Below, piece by piece: positions 62,669 through 64,000 of a stretch of 64,000 nt of DNA; positions within the stretch are counted from its first letter, which is position 1; each line of letters starts with the position of its first letter. A model generated the notes under the pieces. It ran no database searches and was not told where the DNA came from. It worked only from the letters and a program-made list of their open reading frames with translations. A program made the translations under genes and the position numbers. Source of the stretch: Actinoplanes ianthinogenes (GTDB lineage: Bacteria; Actinomycetota; Actinomycetes; Mycobacteriales; Micromonosporaceae); contig NZ_AP023356.1 in the NCBI RefSeq assembly GCF_018324205.1, forward strand, positions 4,942,001 through 5,006,000, written 5' to 3'.

Positions 62669-63400
62669 GTGGATCCACTAGCACCCTTGCTCGACCTCGC
62701 TGACGTCGCTCCGGCCCTGGCCGCGGCCCGGGACAGCGTCGACACCGCCATGCGGCACCGTGCCCTGCGCCGGCACGGCGGCCAGGTCGCCGCCGAGACC
62801 AGCCTGCGCGCCGCGGTCGCCAGCGCCGCCCTGGAGGGCAACCACCACGAGCTGGAGGACGTGCGCGCCGGTACGGTCACCGACCCGGTCCTGCAAGGCG
62901 CCCTGCGGGTCGCCGAGGGGCTCGGCGGCCTGGTCGACCTCTGGCCCCGCGCGCCCCGGCAGGTCCTGGCCAAACTGCACGTGCTCGCCGCCCGCGGCGT
63001 GGTGCCGGCCGAGGAACTGGGCCGGCTCACCGGTGGCGCCGAGCGGATCGACGCGCTCGCCGGGCTGGTCGCCGGCAACGAGGAGACGCCGCCGCTGCTG
63101 CTCGCCGCGATCGTGCACGCCGAGCTGATCACGCTGCGCCCGTTCGCCGGGCCGGCCGGGGTGGTGGCCCGGGCCGCCGCCCGGCTCACCCTGATCGGGC
63201 GCGGCTTCGACCCGCGGGGCCTGGTGTCGGTCGAGGTCGGGCACCTGTCCCGGGAGCCGGAATACGTCGGCTCGGCGGGCGCCTACGCCACCGGCACGCC
63301 GGACGGGGTCCGCTCCTGGCTGCGGCACTACGCGGCGGCGGTCACGGCGGGGGCCGAGGAGATCACCACGATCGGTGACGGCGTTCTCGCCACCGTGTGA
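62669..63400 (+). CDS. Degenerate Fic-fold protein
   Basis: 243 residues, all helical. The Fic core is recognisable as AIVHAELITLRPFAGPAGVVARAAARL, but the catalytic HPFxDGNGR motif reads RPFAGPAGVVAR: His, acidic residue and Asn are changed, so AMPylation is unlikely. Upstream, SAALEGN (near residue 51) matches the inhibitory helix motif S/T-x3-E-G/N of Fic proteins. The GTG at 62669 begins just before the first helix. It is divergent from acs, a position seen with similar proteins in actinomycetes, often mislabelled oxidoreductase. Function unknown. Confidence 0.7.
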   Translation: MDPLAPLLDLADVAPALAAARDSVDTAMRHRALRRHGGQVAAETSLRAAVASAALEGNHHELEDVRAGTVTDPVLQGALRVAEGLGGLVDLWPRAPRQVLAKLHVLAARGVVPAEELGRLTGGAERIDALAGLVAGNEETPPLLLAAIVHAELITLRPFAGPAGVVARAAARLTLIGRGFDPRGLVSVEVGHLSREPEYVGSAGAYATGTPDGVRSWLRHYAAAVTAGAEEITTIGDGVLATV

Positions 63401-63433
63401 CCGGAGATCATCCCGGCGTCGCATACTTTGGGC

Positions 63434-63913
63434 GTGGCTGACAACTGGGTGCGTCCCTACCAGCCGGGGTCCGGGCGCTGGGTGGTGATCGCCTGGGAGG
63501 CGTTCGCGCTGGCGATGCTCTCCTGGGCCACGGTCCGGCAGTTCGACCTGATCGGGCACGGCGTCCGGGTGGTCGCCTGCCTGCTGGCCGCGATCTGGGT
63601 GGTCGGCGCCTGGCGGGTCCTGCAACTCGGTGTCTACGTCAGCGCCGAGGGGGTGCTGATCCGCGGGCTGCTGCGCTCCCGGGTGATGACCTGGCGCGAG
63701 ATCACCGGCGTCCGGATGCACCGCACCACCCACCGGCTGGGCCCGTGGGAGATCGAGAGCGGCCGCACGGTGCTGCTGGAGCGCCGTGACGGCGGCACCG
63801 TCAACACCGAACTCTGGGAGCAGGGAGTGGACTTCCACTCCCGCCCCACCGTCTTCAAGGCCGTCTACCAGGAAATCCGCAACCGCCACCGCCGGGCCGC
63901 CGACTCCACCTGA
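63434..63913 (+). CDS. PH-domain membrane protein
   Basis: 159 residues. Two membrane helices near residues 16-35 and 42-62 (GRWVVIAWEAFALAML, VRVVACLLAAIWVVGAW) are followed by a bacterial PH-like domain with GVYVSAEGVLIRGLLRSRVMTWREITGV, the typical start of bPH_6 proteins. The GTG at 63434 follows the Fic-like gene by 33 bp on the same strand. Role unknown; such proteins are common in actinomycetes. Confidence 0.82.
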   Translation: MADNWVRPYQPGSGRWVVIAWEAFALAMLSWATVRQFDLIGHGVRVVACLLAAIWVVGAWRVLQLGVYVSAEGVLIRGLLRSRVMTWREITGVRMHRTTHRLGPWEIESGRTVLLERRDGGTVNTELWEQGVDFHSRPTVFKAVYQEIRNRHRRAADST

Positions 63914-63923
63914 CCCCGCCACC

Positions 63924-63967
63924 CGACCACACGATCTGCCCGCGCCGACCACACGATCTGACCGCGC
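63924..63967 (+). repeat. 22-bp direct repeat after the PH-domain gene
   Basis: CGACCACACGATCTGCCCGCGC is followed at once by a second copy with one change (C to A). The sequence continues to the window end without a recognisable gene. Confidence 0.85.
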
Positions 63968-64000
63968 GACGCCGGGCCCTGAGTCGCGCCGTTTCCACCC

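Overview
The window is high-GC DNA with tightly packed operons, many GTG starts and ATGA/TGATG overlaps. Several features point to a filamentous actinomycete, most likely Micromonosporaceae (Actinoplanes-like): menaquinone made by the futalosine route (MqnA, MqnC), a 14-gene actinobacterial nuo operon, WXG100/EccE/SseB type VII secretion genes, an LPxTG-type surface protein, and a FliQ flagellar export subunit, which fits a zoospore former. The taxonomic call is inference; no rRNA or tRNA gene was found.

Layout. 1-2364: 3' part of a metal-siderophore/cobalamin ABC importer. 2480-2749: a lone fliQ. 2811-6185: VOC protein plus a minus-strand ABC-2 exporter operon with its own winged-helix regulator. 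6247-8387: acetyltransferase and a variant-leucine-repeat protein with a cysteine cluster. 8289-14069: a HelD/HelR-type RNA-polymerase helicase coupled to an LLM flavin oxidoreductase, divergent from an ArsR-type regulator, an MFS exporter and mqnA. The MFS start codon lies in a long hairpin. 14148-16714: LPxTG-like surface protein and aldo/keto reductase. 17011-22179: SWIM + SNF2 helicase pair, VOC protein and divergent TetR with a clear operator.

22213-44533 is a respiratory block: mqnC, menG, a menJ-like isoprenoid reductase, nuoA-N and a polyprenyl diphosphate synthase. Together they make the quinone head, methylate it, build and saturate its tail, and feed electrons into it through complex I. 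Only the mqnA/C steps of the early pathway are here; mqnB, mqnD and mqnE are not in the window.

44534-48543: a non-coding region with five 63-bp repeats that each contain an inverted repeat, then IclR regulator, orphan anti-sigma factor with an ECF-like promoter, RarD-type permease and a small four-helix membrane protein. 48636-56279: a partial type VII secretion locus (EccE, two WXG100 proteins, a 1321-residue protein with two SseB domains joined by about 850 residues of low complexity, and a 120-residue partner). No EccC ATPase, EccB, EccD or mycosin is present. 56280-63913: alpha/beta hydrolase without a recognisable nucleophile, lipoprotein, M6 metalloprotease, acetyl-CoA synthetase, degenerate Fic-fold protein and PH-domain membrane protein.

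Most unusual items: the start-codon hairpin of the MFS gene, the 63-bp dyad array, the partial T7SS/SseB locus, the orphan fliQ, the degenerate Fic protein that keeps its inhibitory motif, and the 37-bp tandem repeat running through the menG stop codon.
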